A DNA stretch of 64,000 nt, from positions 186,001 to 250,000 of the forward strand of contig NZ_JACHVQ010000001.1 in NCBI RefSeq assembly GCF_014190805.1. The letters run 5' to 3'. The notes under the pieces are model-generated. The model was not told the origin of the DNA, did no database searches, and was given only the letters and a program-made list of their open reading frames with translations. Below, one piece after another: positions 7,763 to 16,330 of this stretch. Both the position numbers and the translations under genes were made by a program. Within the stretch, counting starts at the first letter, position 1, and each line of letters starts with the position of its first letter. Source of the stretch: Flexivirga oryzae (lineage in GTDB: Bacteria; Actinomycetota; Actinomycetes; Actinomycetales; Dermatophilaceae).

Positions 7763-7795
7763 CTAGTAATTCCGTCGGTAAAGCCGATAAACTAG
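7763..7795 (+). promoter_or_regulatory. possible operator upstream of sulfate transport operon
   Basis: CTAG (7763-7766) and CTAG (7792-7795) flank an inner TCGG-N5-CCGA inverted repeat (7775-7787) just upstream of the binding-protein gene. It may be the site of the Rrf2 regulator encoded at the end of the operon. It is weak evidence from symmetry and position only. Confidence 0.35.
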
Positions 7796-7811
7796 GGAAA
7801 AGAGATTGGAC

Positions 7812-8840
7812 ATGAACGGACACCGAACACGAGCACGTCGCGCCGCGGCGATCATGGCGGCCGGTGCATTCGCGCTCGGTGCCACGGCATGTTCCGCGAG
7901 CAGCAGCAGCGGTGGCGGCGGTGGAGGGTCGCAGAAGGTCGCGATCGTCGGCTTCTCCGTGCTGAAGCCCGGGTATGACGCGCTCGCTGCCGCCTTCAAG
8001 GAGACCCCCGCGGGCAAGGGGGTCGGCGTCTCGGAGTCGTTCGGCGCGAGCGGCTCGCAGAGCAAGGCGGTCGCCAGCGGCCAGCCGGCCGACTACGTCG
8101 GCTTCTCCCTGGAGCCGGACATGACCCGGCTCGTCCCGAAGTTCGTGGATGCCTCCTGGAACAAGGGAGCGACCAAGGGCATCGGCTCCACCTCTGTCGT
8201 GGTGATCGCCGTCCGACCGGGAAACCCGTTGCACATCAAGGGCTGGGACGACCTGATCAAGCCGGGCGTCAAGATCGTGACGCCGAACCCGGCGACCTCC
8301 GGCTCCGCCAAGTGGAACATCCTGGGTGCCTACTCGCACGGGCTGCACAAGGGTGGCACCGCCGCCGCCAAGTCCTACCTCGCGAAGTTCTTCGCGCACG
8401 TGGTGAGCAAGCCGGACAGCGGCGCGGACGCCACCACCGCGTTCCTCGCCGGGACTGGCGATGTGCTGATCTCCTACGAGAACGAAGCGATCGCAGCCCG
8501 TCAGGCCGGCAAGAAGCTCGACTACGTCGTGCCGTCGGATACCTTCAAGATCGAGAACCCGGTCGCCGTCACGAAGTCGGCGTCCCCGGCAGCAAAGAAG
8601 TTCCTGTCCTTCGTGCAGAGCGACGCGGGCCAAAAGGTGTTGGCAGGCGTGGGTTTCCGACCGCTGAACGCAGCTGATGTGCCGGCGAAGATCGAGGGAG
8701 CGAACAACCCGACGAACCCCTTCCCGAAGGTGTCGCAGCTGGAGACCATCAGTGACCTCGGCGGCTGGTCGACGGTCGACACGAAGTTCTTCGACGAGAA
8801 GACCGGCATCGTGACCAAGATCGAGGAGGGGAATGGGTGA
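7812..8840 (+). CDS. sulfate ABC transporter substrate-binding lipoprotein
   Basis: 342 residues. The lipoprotein signal (RAAAIMAAGAFALGATACS) is followed by a Ser/Gly linker. The mature part matches sulfate/thiosulfate-binding proteins: VGFSVLKPGYDALAAAFKET, FGASGSQSKAV, ADYVGFSLEPDM, TPNPATSGSAKWNILGAY and GTGDVLISYENEAIAA. It captures sulfate outside the membrane for the permease encoded next. The ATG at 7812 starts the signal peptide; a TTG two codons earlier is less likely. It overlaps the first permease gene by 4 bases (GTGA). Confidence 0.93.
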   Translation: MNGHRTRARRAAAIMAAGAFALGATACSASSSSGGGGGGSQKVAIVGFSVLKPGYDALAAAFKETPAGKGVGVSESFGASGSQSKAVASGQPADYVGFSLEPDMTRLVPKFVDASWNKGATKGIGSTSVVVIAVRPGNPLHIKGWDDLIKPGVKIVTPNPATSGSAKWNILGAYSHGLHKGGTAAAKSYLAKFFAHVVSKPDSGADATTAFLAGTGDVLISYENEAIAARQAGKKLDYVVPSDTFKIENPVAVTKSASPAAKKFLSFVQSDAGQKVLAGVGFRPLNAADVPAKIEGANNPTNPFPKVSQLETISDLGGWSTVDTKFFDEKTGIVTKIEEGNG

Positions 8841-9688
8841 CAGCGCTCGACATACGACCAGAACCCGCGACGACCACGTCGCGCGGTGACGACGGCGAGG
8901 AGCGGGCCCGACTGCGGCTGCCCTCCGGCGCAGCCCTGGGTGTCTCGACCCTCTGGCTGAGCCTGTTGGTGCTCATCCCGCTGGCGGCCGTCGTCGTGAA
9001 GGCCTTCGGTGGTGGCTGGTCCGGCTTCTGGGACGCGGTCACCGCTGAACAGGCAATGGCCTCACTGCGATTGACCGTCGCCACGTCGTTGATCATCACC
9101 GTGATCAACGCGGTGATGGGCACGGTCGTCGCATGGGTGCTGGTGCGCGACGAGTTCAAGGGCAAGCGACTGCTCGAGATCGTCATCGACATACCCTTCG
9201 CACTGCCCACCATCGTCGCCGGCCTGGTGCTGATCAGCGTCTACGGCCCATCCAGCCCGATCCACCTGGACATCTACGGCACCCGGTTGGCGGTGGCCTT
9301 CGCGCTCGTGTTCGTGACGCTGCCGTTCGTCGCCCGAGCGGTGCAACCGGTGCTCGAGGAGCTCGACCCCGAGGTGGAGCAGGCTGCTGCCTGCCTCGGG
9401 GCGAGCCGGCTGACGACCTTCCGCCGCATCGTGCTGCCGCAGCTGACACCCGCGATCGCCTCCGGCGCTGGCCTCGGATTCGCCCGCGCGATGGGGGAGT
9501 ACGGCTCGGTGCTGCTGATCAGCGGCGGCCTCAACCACACGCAGGTCACGTCGCTCTATGCGTACGGGCGCATCCAGAACTACGACTTCGTCGGCGCCGC
9601 AGCCGTTTCCACGGTTCTGCTGGTCGTCAGCCTGGTCGTGCTGCTCAGCCTGGATGTGCTGCAACGAAGGGCGCGGCGCCGTGGCTAG
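8837..9688 (+). CDS. cysT: sulfate ABC transporter permease CysT
   Basis: 283 residues. The N-terminal about 35 residues are cytoplasmic; six membrane helices follow from about residue 38. The permease motif (EAA loop) reads EVEQAAACLGASRLTTFRRI. CysT-like landmarks include DIPFALPTIVAGLVLISVYG and GLGFARAMGEYGSVLLISGG. It forms a heterodimeric channel with CysW, driven by CysA. GTG start inside the upstream stop; the downstream gene overlaps by 8 bases. Confidence 0.93.
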   Translation: MTALDIRPEPATTTSRGDDGEERARLRLPSGAALGVSTLWLSLLVLIPLAAVVVKAFGGGWSGFWDAVTAEQAMASLRLTVATSLIITVINAVMGTVVAWVLVRDEFKGKRLLEIVIDIPFALPTIVAGLVLISVYGPSSPIHLDIYGTRLAVAFALVFVTLPFVARAVQPVLEELDPEVEQAAACLGASRLTTFRRIVLPQLTPAIASGAGLGFARAMGEYGSVLLISGGLNHTQVTSLYAYGRIQNYDFVGAAAVSTVLLVVSLVVLLSLDVLQRRARRRG

Positions 9689-10508
9689 CGCGGTCGCGAC
9701 CCGAGGTCGCCGCGGCCGGATCGGGCTGCGGGCGCTCGCGCTCGGGTATGTCGGCATCCTGGTCGCCGTACCCCTGGTGGTCATCGTTGCGCGGGTGATC
9801 GGTGACGGCTGGACCGAGCTCGTGGATGCGCTCACGTCGCCGACAGCGGTGACGGCATACCGGCTGACGCTCGAGGTATCGGTCGTCGCCGTGGTGCTCA
9901 ACGCGGTCTTCGGTGTCGTGTTCGGGATCCTGTTGACCCGCTACCGCGTGCCCGGCAGTCGCTTGTTGAGCGCGCTCGCAGACCTGCCGGTCGCCGTCTC
10001 GCCGATCATCGCCGGCCTGGCACTCGTGCTCGTGTACGGGCCCGTCGACGGTTGGTTCGGTGCCGGGCTGGCCGACTCCGGCATACAAGTCATCTATGCG
10101 TTGCCGGGCATGATCCTGGCCACGACGTTCGTCTCGTTCCCGTTGGTGCTGCGCGAGGTGGTGCCCGTGCTGCAGGAGGCGGGGACCGAGATGGAGCAGG
10201 CGGCGAAGGTGCTCGGGGCGAGCGCGTGGCAGCAGTTCGTCAGGATCACGCTGCCCACGATCCGGCCGGCGCTCGTCTACGGTCTCGTGCTGAGCCTGGC
10301 CCGCTCCCTGGGCGAATTCGGTGCGGTACGAGTGGTGTCCGGCGGGATCAGCGGTGACGGGCAGACCCAGACGCTGACCCTGCTGATCCAGGACAAGTAC
10401 CAGCAGCTCGAAGGCGGCACCTACCAGATCGCGCTGTTGCTCGTCGTGATCACGGTTGCGGCGATCGTCACTGCCTCGCTGCGCAAGGACAAGAGAGGAA
10501 CGACATGA
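9681..10508 (+). CDS. cysW: sulfate ABC transporter permease CysW
   Basis: 275 residues with six predicted membrane helices. The EAA loop EMEQAAKVLGASAWQQFVRI and the later SLARSLGEFGAVRVVSGG identify it as the partner of CysT. The GTG at 9681 lies inside the end of cysT; a longer open frame upstream (from 9558) would overlap cysT by more than 120 bases and is rejected. The stop overlaps the ATG of cysA. Confidence 0.93.
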   Translation: MASAVATRGRRGRIGLRALALGYVGILVAVPLVVIVARVIGDGWTELVDALTSPTAVTAYRLTLEVSVVAVVLNAVFGVVFGILLTRYRVPGSRLLSALADLPVAVSPIIAGLALVLVYGPVDGWFGAGLADSGIQVIYALPGMILATTFVSFPLVLREVVPVLQEAGTEMEQAAKVLGASAWQQFVRITLPTIRPALVYGLVLSLARSLGEFGAVRVVSGGISGDGQTQTLTLLIQDKYQQLEGGTYQIALLLVVITVAAIVTASLRKDKRGTT

Positions 10509-11440
10509 GTATCGAGGCGCTGGGCATCAACAAACGGTTCGGGGACTTCGTCGCGCTCGACGACGTCAGTCTGACCGTCCCCTCGGGACAGCTCACCGCA
10601 CTGCTCGGGCCGAGCGGTGGCGGAAAGTCCACGCTGCTGCGGATCATCGGCGGACTCGAGGACGCCGACTCCGGGGTCGTGCGGATCGGCGGTGTGGAGG
10701 CGACCGATCTGCCGGCGCAGCGGCGCAACGTGGGATTCGTCTTCCAGCACTATGCCGCGTTCAAGCATCTGTCGGTCTACCGCAACGTCGCCTTCGGGCT
10801 CGAAGTGCGTAAGCGGCCCAAGGCCGAGATCCGCGAACGTGTCCACGAACTGCTCGAGTTGGTGCACCTCGACCAGTTCGCCGATCGGCTGCCCTCGCAA
10901 CTGTCCGGTGGTCAACGGCAGCGTATGGCGCTGGCGCGCGCGCTCGCGGTCGAGCCGAAGGTGCTCCTGCTGGACGAACCGTTCGGCGCCCTGGACGCGA
11001 AGGTGCGCAAGGAGCTACGTGACTGGCTGCGCAGGCTGCACGACCAGGTCCACGTGACAACGGTTTTCGTGACTCACGATCAGGACGAGGCGCTCGAGGT
11101 GTCCGACGAGATCGTCGTGATCAACCACGGGCGGGTGGAGCAGGTCGGCACGCCCGACGAGCTCTACGATCACCCGGCGAACGACTTCGTCATGGGATTC
11201 CTCGGCCCGGTCACGGAGTTCGACGGTCGGCTGGTGCGTCCACACGACCTCGAGTTGTCCGACCATCAGCTGGACGGGTCGGTGCAGGCGAAGGTGGAGC
11301 GCCTGAACCGGGTCGGCTTCCAGACCCGCGTCGAGCTGCAGATCCCGAACGGGTCGTCGTGGGCGCAGCTGTCCCGGGGGCAGGCTGATGCGCTCGAGCT
11401 GGAGCCCGGTGGACTGGTCTGGGTGCGGCCGCCGCGCTGA
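10505..11440 (+). CDS. cysA: sulfate ABC transporter ATP-binding protein CysA
   Basis: 311 residues. Walker A is GPSGGGKST (about 37-45), the Q-loop FVFQHYAAF, the signature LSGGQRQRMALARAL, Walker B VLLLDEPFGALD, and the switch His VTHDQDEALEVSDE. The C-terminal TOBE-like part (about 235-311) is a little shorter than usual. It powers the CysTW channel on the cytoplasmic side. Last transporter gene; the regulator follows after a 42-base gap. Confidence 0.94.
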   Translation: MSIEALGINKRFGDFVALDDVSLTVPSGQLTALLGPSGGGKSTLLRIIGGLEDADSGVVRIGGVEATDLPAQRRNVGFVFQHYAAFKHLSVYRNVAFGLEVRKRPKAEIRERVHELLELVHLDQFADRLPSQLSGGQRQRMALARALAVEPKVLLLDEPFGALDAKVRKELRDWLRRLHDQVHVTTVFVTHDQDEALEVSDEIVVINHGRVEQVGTPDELYDHPANDFVMGFLGPVTEFDGRLVRPHDLELSDHQLDGSVQAKVERLNRVGFQTRVELQIPNGSSWAQLSRGQADALELEPGGLVWVRPPR

Positions 11441-11454
11441 GCCCTGGCGGGTGT

Positions 11455-11468
11455 ATTGCTCCGGCAAT
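11455..11468. promoter_or_regulatory. inverted repeat upstream of Rrf2 regulator
   Basis: ATTGC-N4-GCAAT, a perfect 5-bp inverted repeat 14 bases before the GTG of the regulator. A possible autoregulatory site; short, so uncertain. Confidence 0.3.
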
Positions 11469-11482
11469 GCGAAGATGCTGCC

Positions 11483-11938
11483 GTGCAGATCTCGGCGAAG
11501 AGTGAATATGCGGTGCGGGCGCTGCTGGAGCTGGCGGTCCGGGAACCGGAGCTGGTGAAGGCGGACACGATCGTGGCGAGTCAGGACTTGCCGCGCAAGT
11601 TCGTGGAGTCGATCCTGTCCGAGCTTCGTCGTGCCGGTCTGGTCCGCAGTGTCCGCGGCGCCGACGGCGGCTACGGGCTGACCCGGCCGGCGAGCCAGAT
11701 CACCGTCGGGGCGGTGATGCGAGCGGTCGACGGCCCGCTCGCGGAGGTCCGTGGCCTGCGTCCGCACGAGACGACCTACGAAGGCACCGCGGAGCACCTT
11801 CCCGAGGTGTGGATCGCGTTGCGTGCCAACGTGCGACGCATCCTGGACGAGACGAGCCTGCAACAGGTGCTCACCGGCAAACTGCCGGCGCACGTGCGTC
11901 GGTTGAGCGAGAACGCGGAGTCCTGGTTGCCGCGCTGA
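11483..11938 (+). CDS. Rrf2 family transcriptional regulator
   Basis: 151 residues. The Rrf2 winged helix covers about residues 1-85 (MQISAKSEYAVRALLELA, DLPRKFVESILSELRRAGLV, SVRGADGGYGLTRP). The three Cys used by IscR/NsrR for an iron-sulfur cluster are absent, so it is closer to CymR-type sensors of sulfur supply. Its place directly after cysA suggests that it controls sulfate uptake. The GTG at 11483 is chosen because the family starts with this exact MxISxKxxYA pattern; the frame itself opens earlier with TTG. Confidence 0.85.
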   Translation: MQISAKSEYAVRALLELAVREPELVKADTIVASQDLPRKFVESILSELRRAGLVRSVRGADGGYGLTRPASQITVGAVMRAVDGPLAEVRGLRPHETTYEGTAEHLPEVWIALRANVRRILDETSLQQVLTGKLPAHVRRLSENAESWLPR

Positions 11939-12015
11939 GTCTCCCGGTGTTTGCCTGGGCGGGTTAGCGTGAACGGTGCAAGCCCGTCTCGGGCCATCGA
12001 TCGAGGGACCACGTG

Positions 12016-12426
12016 ATGTCGGCATACCCTGTCCTGCTGCACACCGTCATCGACGCCCCGGACTGTCGTGCGCTCGCGGAGTTCTACCGGCGGTTGCTGG
12101 GGCTGCATTACCGCGCGGGGGAGGAGCCGCCGGGTAGCGGGGAGGATGACGCCGACTGGCTGGTGCTGCTGAACGACGCAGGCCAGCGCGTCGTGACGAT
12201 CCAGCAGAAGACGGACACCACCGCCCCGACCTGGCCATCCGAGGACGTCCCGATGCAACTGCACATGGACTTCACAGTGCCGTCGGTGGACGAGTTGAAA
12301 CGGCACCGGGCGCGCGCCATCGAGCTCGGCGCGCGGGAGTTGTTCGATCGTTCGGCCGACGAGGGCGAGCCGCTCTACGTGCTCGCCGATCCCGCCGGGC
12401 ATCCGTTCTGCCTGCTGGTCCAGTAG
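12016..12426 (+). CDS. VOC family protein (glyoxalase/dioxygenase fold)
   Basis: 136 residues with two VOC beta-alpha-beta modules: HTVIDAPDCRALAEFYRRLL opens the first and MQLHMDFTVPSVDELKRHR the second; the end ADPAGHPFCLLVQ is typical of the metal-binding C-terminal strand. The substrate cannot be told. ATG 12016 follows GAGGGACC; the GTG one codon earlier is equally possible. It seems to stand alone between the Rrf2 gene and a repeat field. Confidence 0.85.
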   Translation: MSAYPVLLHTVIDAPDCRALAEFYRRLLGLHYRAGEEPPGSGEDDADWLVLLNDAGQRVVTIQQKTDTTAPTWPSEDVPMQLHMDFTVPSVDELKRHRARAIELGARELFDRSADEGEPLYVLADPAGHPFCLLVQ

Positions 12427-12921
12427 CGAGTGAGGTGCGCCGGCCGCGCCCGCCATGCCGCGCCGGCCGAGTAGCCCCCGCGCTGGCCGAGTTGCTGTCA
12501 CGCCGCGCCGGCCGAGTAGCCGCCGCGCTGGCCGAGTTGCTGTCACGCCGCGCCGGCCGAGTTAGCTGTCACGCCTCGCCGGCCGAGTAGCCCCCGCGCT
12601 GGCCGAGTTGCCGCCATGCCGCGCTGGCCGAGTAGCCGTCATGCCGCGCCGGCCGAGTAGCCGTGGGGGAGCGCAGCGGAGGAACGGCGTATCGAGGTCG
12701 CGTCCCCCGGGTGGTCGAGTCGGCGACCCCGCTCCCCCCGCGCTGGCCGAGTAGGCGAGCCCGCGATATTGCGGTGGCCGAGTAGGCGAGCCCGCAAGGG
12801 CGAGCCGTATCGAGGTCCGCGCGTGCGTCACCGACCCCGCGAGCCGATACGTTTCGGGGCAAACGTATCGAAGAAATGTTCGCACACCCTCTGTACTTCC
12901 TGAACGTCACCCGATAGAATC
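12427..12921. repeat. intergenic field of degenerate GC-rich repeats
   Basis: 495 bases with no believable gene. Seven or more near-copies of a CCGCGC(C/T)GGCCGAGTAGCC theme occur at 12450-12660, then longer copies with GGAGGAACGGCGTATCGAGG (about 12665-12705) and GCGAGCCCGCAAGGGCGAGC (about 12784-12805). It is the same dispersed family as at 4951, 14650, 53700 and 63835. The promoter of the HNH gene must be at its right end (ACGTCACCCGATAGAATC, 12903-12920). Confidence 0.85.
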
Positions 12922-14649
12922 ATGACAACGAAACCACCTAGGGGAGAGGGGGACTCGATCACCGTGGCCATCGACTCACCCTTGCGCATCCCCGGTCAAC
13001 CGGCACCGGTGGAAGCGGATACGACTTGCTGGGACGGGCCCGATCCCGCCCGGCGGCCGGAGCCGGGCCTGGGGCCACGGCTGGCCGAGCAGGTGAGGGC
13101 CGTGGCCGACGCGCTGGACCAGCTCCCTCGCGTGTTCGACCAGCTCGGCGAAGACCAACTCACCGACCTGGTCAGTGTGTTGCTGGGTGTGCAGGAGCGG
13201 GCCGGGCAGGTCGCCACGCTGGCGACGGCGAACGCGTGCGAACGGGGTGTGGTGGATGCCTCGGACGCGGCCAACACCACCGGGTGGGTGCGCGCCCGGG
13301 CGCGGGCCGCCGGGACCAGTATCGAACCCTCGGCCGCCAGTACGGTGTCGGTGGTGGCCGAGGCGTGCCGGGACCGGCGCAACCACGTGATCGCCGCGGC
13401 GGTCCGCGACGGGTCCTGCACCCTGGCCACCGCCCGGACCGCGTTGCGGCAAACCGCGAAAGTCGCCGAAGTGTTACCGACCGCGGCCCGCGAAGACATC
13501 CAATCCTGGTTCCTGCAACTGGACCCGGCGCTGGGGTCCCGAGGCGTGACGGAACTGACCCGGCGGATCATCGCCAACTATGCCGCGGACAAACTCTCCG
13601 GGGAGGACGCACACCTGGAGAAGGTGGAATCATTGACCTGGCGGACGTTGCCGACCGGGATGATCCGGTTGATCGCCGACCTGTGCCCCGCCAACGCCGC
13701 CATCCTCAAACAAGCCATCAACGCATTGTCCGCACCCCACCCCGCCCAGCACAAAGACACCAGCACCACCGAGACCACGGGCGAGACCGCCACCAGCCAG
13801 CAAAGCGACCCCACCGGCGCCACCGGCGCCACCGGTGGTGCCGCGGGCGACAGTGAGTCCGGGCCCACCCACGACGCGGACACCACTGCCGATGACCTCC
13901 AGGACACCACCGGTGACGCTGGTGACGCTGGTGGCACGACTGGTCACGCCGGTGCCGCGTTCGGCCTGCACCCCGACGTCCAGCACGACGACTGCGACGG
14001 TGACGTCGACGGCGCGGCCTCCGGCGCCACCAGCAACGGTGCCACCAGCACACGCGGCACCAGCACCGGCACCGTGCCCGAGCGGGTGCGGGATGAACGG
14101 ACGCCGGGTAAACGGCGGGTGGACGCGCTGATGGACCTGGTCGCCGCGGGCGCCAAGACCGTGTGCGGGGACGGGATGGGCATCGGTGCCGGCGCCACCG
14201 TGTTGGTCACGATGGACCTGCACCGGCTCCTCACAGACTTGGACGGTGCGATCACCATCGGCGGGGAGATCCTCGACGCGGGTACCGCCCGGAGGTTGGC
14301 GTGTGATGCGGACCTGATCCCCGTCGTCCTCGGCACCAAGAGTCAACCCCTGGACGTGGGGCGTGAAAAACGGTTGGCCACCACAGGGATACGGGCCGCC
14401 GTCGTCCACCGAGACATGGGATGCACCTTCCCCACCTGCGACCGACCTCCGGGTTTCTGTGAAGTGCACCATGTGCTGCCCTGGTGGGCCGGCGGCGACA
14501 CTGCTCTGAGCAACTCTGCCATGCTGTGTCGGCGACATCACCAGATCGTGCACCGCCACGGCTACACCGCCACCATCACCGCCGACGGCGTCACCTGGGA
14601 CCTGACCGAAGGCGCCATGCCCGGCTGGGCCGCCGACAAAGTCGCCTGA
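12922..14649 (+). CDS. DUF222 / HNH endonuclease signature protein (13E12 family)
   Basis: 575 residues. DUF222 covers about residues 45-280 and is helical. A low-complexity Thr/Gly/Asp stretch follows (about 275-385). The HNH signature is C-terminal: CTFPTCDRPPGFCEVHHVLP at about 501-520 and LCRRHHQIVHRHG at about 535-547, with paired Cys and His for zinc. The family occurs in many copies in actinobacterial genomes within repeat-rich places and is suspected to be mobile or nuclease-related; its substrate is unknown. Here it lies between two fields of dispersed repeats. Confidence 0.9.
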   Translation: MTTKPPRGEGDSITVAIDSPLRIPGQPAPVEADTTCWDGPDPARRPEPGLGPRLAEQVRAVADALDQLPRVFDQLGEDQLTDLVSVLLGVQERAGQVATLATANACERGVVDASDAANTTGWVRARARAAGTSIEPSAASTVSVVAEACRDRRNHVIAAAVRDGSCTLATARTALRQTAKVAEVLPTAAREDIQSWFLQLDPALGSRGVTELTRRIIANYAADKLSGEDAHLEKVESLTWRTLPTGMIRLIADLCPANAAILKQAINALSAPHPAQHKDTSTTETTGETATSQQSDPTGATGATGGAAGDSESGPTHDADTTADDLQDTTGDAGDAGGTTGHAGAAFGLHPDVQHDDCDGDVDGAASGATSNGATSTRGTSTGTVPERVRDERTPGKRRVDALMDLVAAGAKTVCGDGMGIGAGATVLVTMDLHRLLTDLDGAITIGGEILDAGTARRLACDADLIPVVLGTKSQPLDVGREKRLATTGIRAAVVHRDMGCTFPTCDRPPGFCEVHHVLPWWAGGDTALSNSAMLCRRHHQIVHRHGYTATITADGVTWDLTEGAMPGWAADKVA

Positions 14650-15016
14650 CCACCGGGACGGTGCGGGACCTCGATCACGGTCTCGCCTAACGGCTCGACC
14701 TACTCGGCCACCGCTGAAATCAACGCCGCTGAAATGGCCGGTGCTGAAATGGGTTGCGCGGGGCAATGACTCGGCCAGCGCGGGCGCGGGACCTCGATGC
14801 GGGCTCGTTCCTCGCCCTTACTCGGCCACCGCGGGAATGGCCGGGCGCTGAAATGGCCGGTGCTGAAAGGGGTTGCGCGGGGTGATGATTCGGCCGCCGC
14901 TGGTGTGTGCGGGGCCTCGATCACGGTCTCGCCTAGCGGCTCGACCTACTCGGCCACCGCTGCTTACTCGGCCACCGCTGCCTACTCGGCCACCGCTGCT
15001 TACTCGGCTAGCGCGG
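14650..15016. repeat. intergenic field of dispersed repeats
   Basis: 367 bases without a gene. Copies of CCTCGATCACGGTCTCGCCT followed by A(A/G)CGGCTCGACCTACTCGG occur at about 14669 and 14913; a CCTCGATGCGGGCTCGTTCC copy is at about 14793. At 14948-15010 a short unit (TACTCGGCCACCGCTG(C)T(T)) is repeated in tandem four to five times. Confidence 0.85.
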
Positions 15017-15675
15017 CTACTCGGTCGCCGCTGGGCGCTGGGCGGTGATGACGATGTTGCTGATCGAGGGGCCGCCTTCGGGGCGCTCGAGGCAGGTGAT
15101 GATCACCAGGCGATCCTTCACTGAACTCCACACGTTCGCGGTGGACGCGAGCTCGTTCTTGCGGACCGCCTGCCATCCCGTCACCCGGTACGAGACACCC
15201 GCAACCTTGACGACCGCGCCGGTGCCGACGGTGGCGGTGCCGCGGGAGATGTTCGTCAGGTAGTTCCCCGGGGCGGTTGCGCCGCCGGTGGTCGAATGCA
15301 TCACCACGTAAGCGGTCCCGCGGTCGGCATTCTTGGGGGAGACGGCCAGGTTGCGGATCCGGTATGCCGACGTGAACCGGGTGGCGTGACCTCACCGCCG
15401 ACCTCGTCGAGGGCACCCAGCGGCACGTTCAGACCGACCGACGGCACCACGAAGCGCTGACCGGCATGCTGGTCGACCGCGTGTGACTTGGAGATCGGGA
15501 TCGGGGTGACGCCCGGATCGAACGCGGCCGGGCGACCGTTCATCCCCGTCGCGACCGACGCCGGTTGCGCCGAACTGCCGCCCCGCGCCGTCAGCAGACC
15601 GGCGAGCACCAGACAGATCGCCGCGACCGCCGCCAGCACACCGGCGGCGATGCCGAAACCCCCGCGCGACTTCAT
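15017..15675 (-). pseudogene. class F sortase, frameshifted
   Basis: The first frame (15675 downward) gives a membrane anchor (GIAAGVLAAVAAICLVLAGL), a linker and the start of the sortase barrel (FVVPSVGLNVPLGALDEVGG). At about 15380-15390 one base seems to be missing; after the shift the frame continues FTSAYRIRNLAVSPK, the catalytic His in VVMHSTTGG, the catalytic Cys in LVIITCLERP and the terminal Arg in VITAQR. Each half is recognisable, but neither is functional alone. It could instead be a sequencing error. Confidence 0.8.
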
Positions 15676-15747
15676 CGACTTCCGCTCTCCTCAAATGCCA
15701 CCCGGCGCGATGCACTCGACGGCCCGGCACCCCGGTGTGGTGTATGC

Positions 15748-15787
15748 CTAAGGTAAGCCTACACTTCATTAGGCAAGCCTTAGCTAA
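15748..15787. promoter_or_regulatory. two IdeR/DtxR-like iron boxes
   Basis: TTAGGCAAGCCTTAGCTAA at 15769-15787 matches the 19-bp IdeR/DtxR consensus TTAGGTTAGGCTAACCTAA at 14 positions; CTAAGGTAAGCCTACACTT at 15748-15766 is a second, weaker match. They sit between the sortase remnant (leftward) and the HtaA remnant (rightward), as expected for an iron-repressed heme-uptake promoter. Confidence 0.75.
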
Positions 15788-15799
15788 CTGGATGGCCGG

Positions 15800-16330
15800 A
15801 TGGCCGGAAACGAGGAAACGCAGCCGTGGAAGTCCATACCTCTCCGTGGTGGAGAAAGATCCTGCCGTGTCTGGCGGCCCTCGCGCACGGGGGTGCTGCT
15901 CGCCAACGTGTCGTCGCTCGGGCTCGACGGCAACCGGGTCGGCGGGCAGGGCCTTGCCTTCGCGAACCTGCAGTTCTCGGGGTCGGCCGCCAGCGGTGGC
16001 ACCGCGTCGGTGGCGCTCACCTCCGCCGGTGCCAACGCGTTCGCCGGCTTCTACACCGCGGGCGAGGCAATGGATTCGCTGACGCTGTCATTCACCGGTG
16101 CGCGCAGCGCATCGACGAAACAGGTGTGCCAGAACGCCGACGGCGAGACCGTCCCGGGTGGCGGCTCCGGTGGTGCGGCCGGCGGTGCCAGCGTGAACAC
16201 CGGTGGCTACACCCCGAGCGGCGCCGGTGGCTCCGGTCACGCCGCGGACTTCGGTCTGGCCGGTGCCGGTAGCGCGGTGCTCGCACTGCTGATGGTGGCG
16301 CTGCGCCGGCGTCAGCTGGCACGGCGGTAA
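15800..16330 (+). pseudogene. HtaA-like heme-binding surface protein, remnant
   Basis: The frame of 176 codons begins with about 28 codons that do not look like a signal peptide. It then continues into the end of an HtaA-like domain (NVSSLGLDGNRVGGQGLAF, FAGFYTAGEAMDSLTLSF), a Gly/Ser-rich linker, and a C-terminal membrane anchor with an Arg tail (GAGSAVLALLMVALRRRQL). Most of the protein, including the export signal, is missing, so a deletion appears to have joined the iron-regulated promoter region to the gene's 3' end. The stop is directly followed by the ATG of the chimeric gene at 16330. Confidence 0.65.

Noticed and set aside
15735..16082. Alternative plus-strand frame over the iron boxes
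   Set aside because: It starts inside the IdeR-like boxes and shows no protein-like composition; the HtaA frame is better supported.
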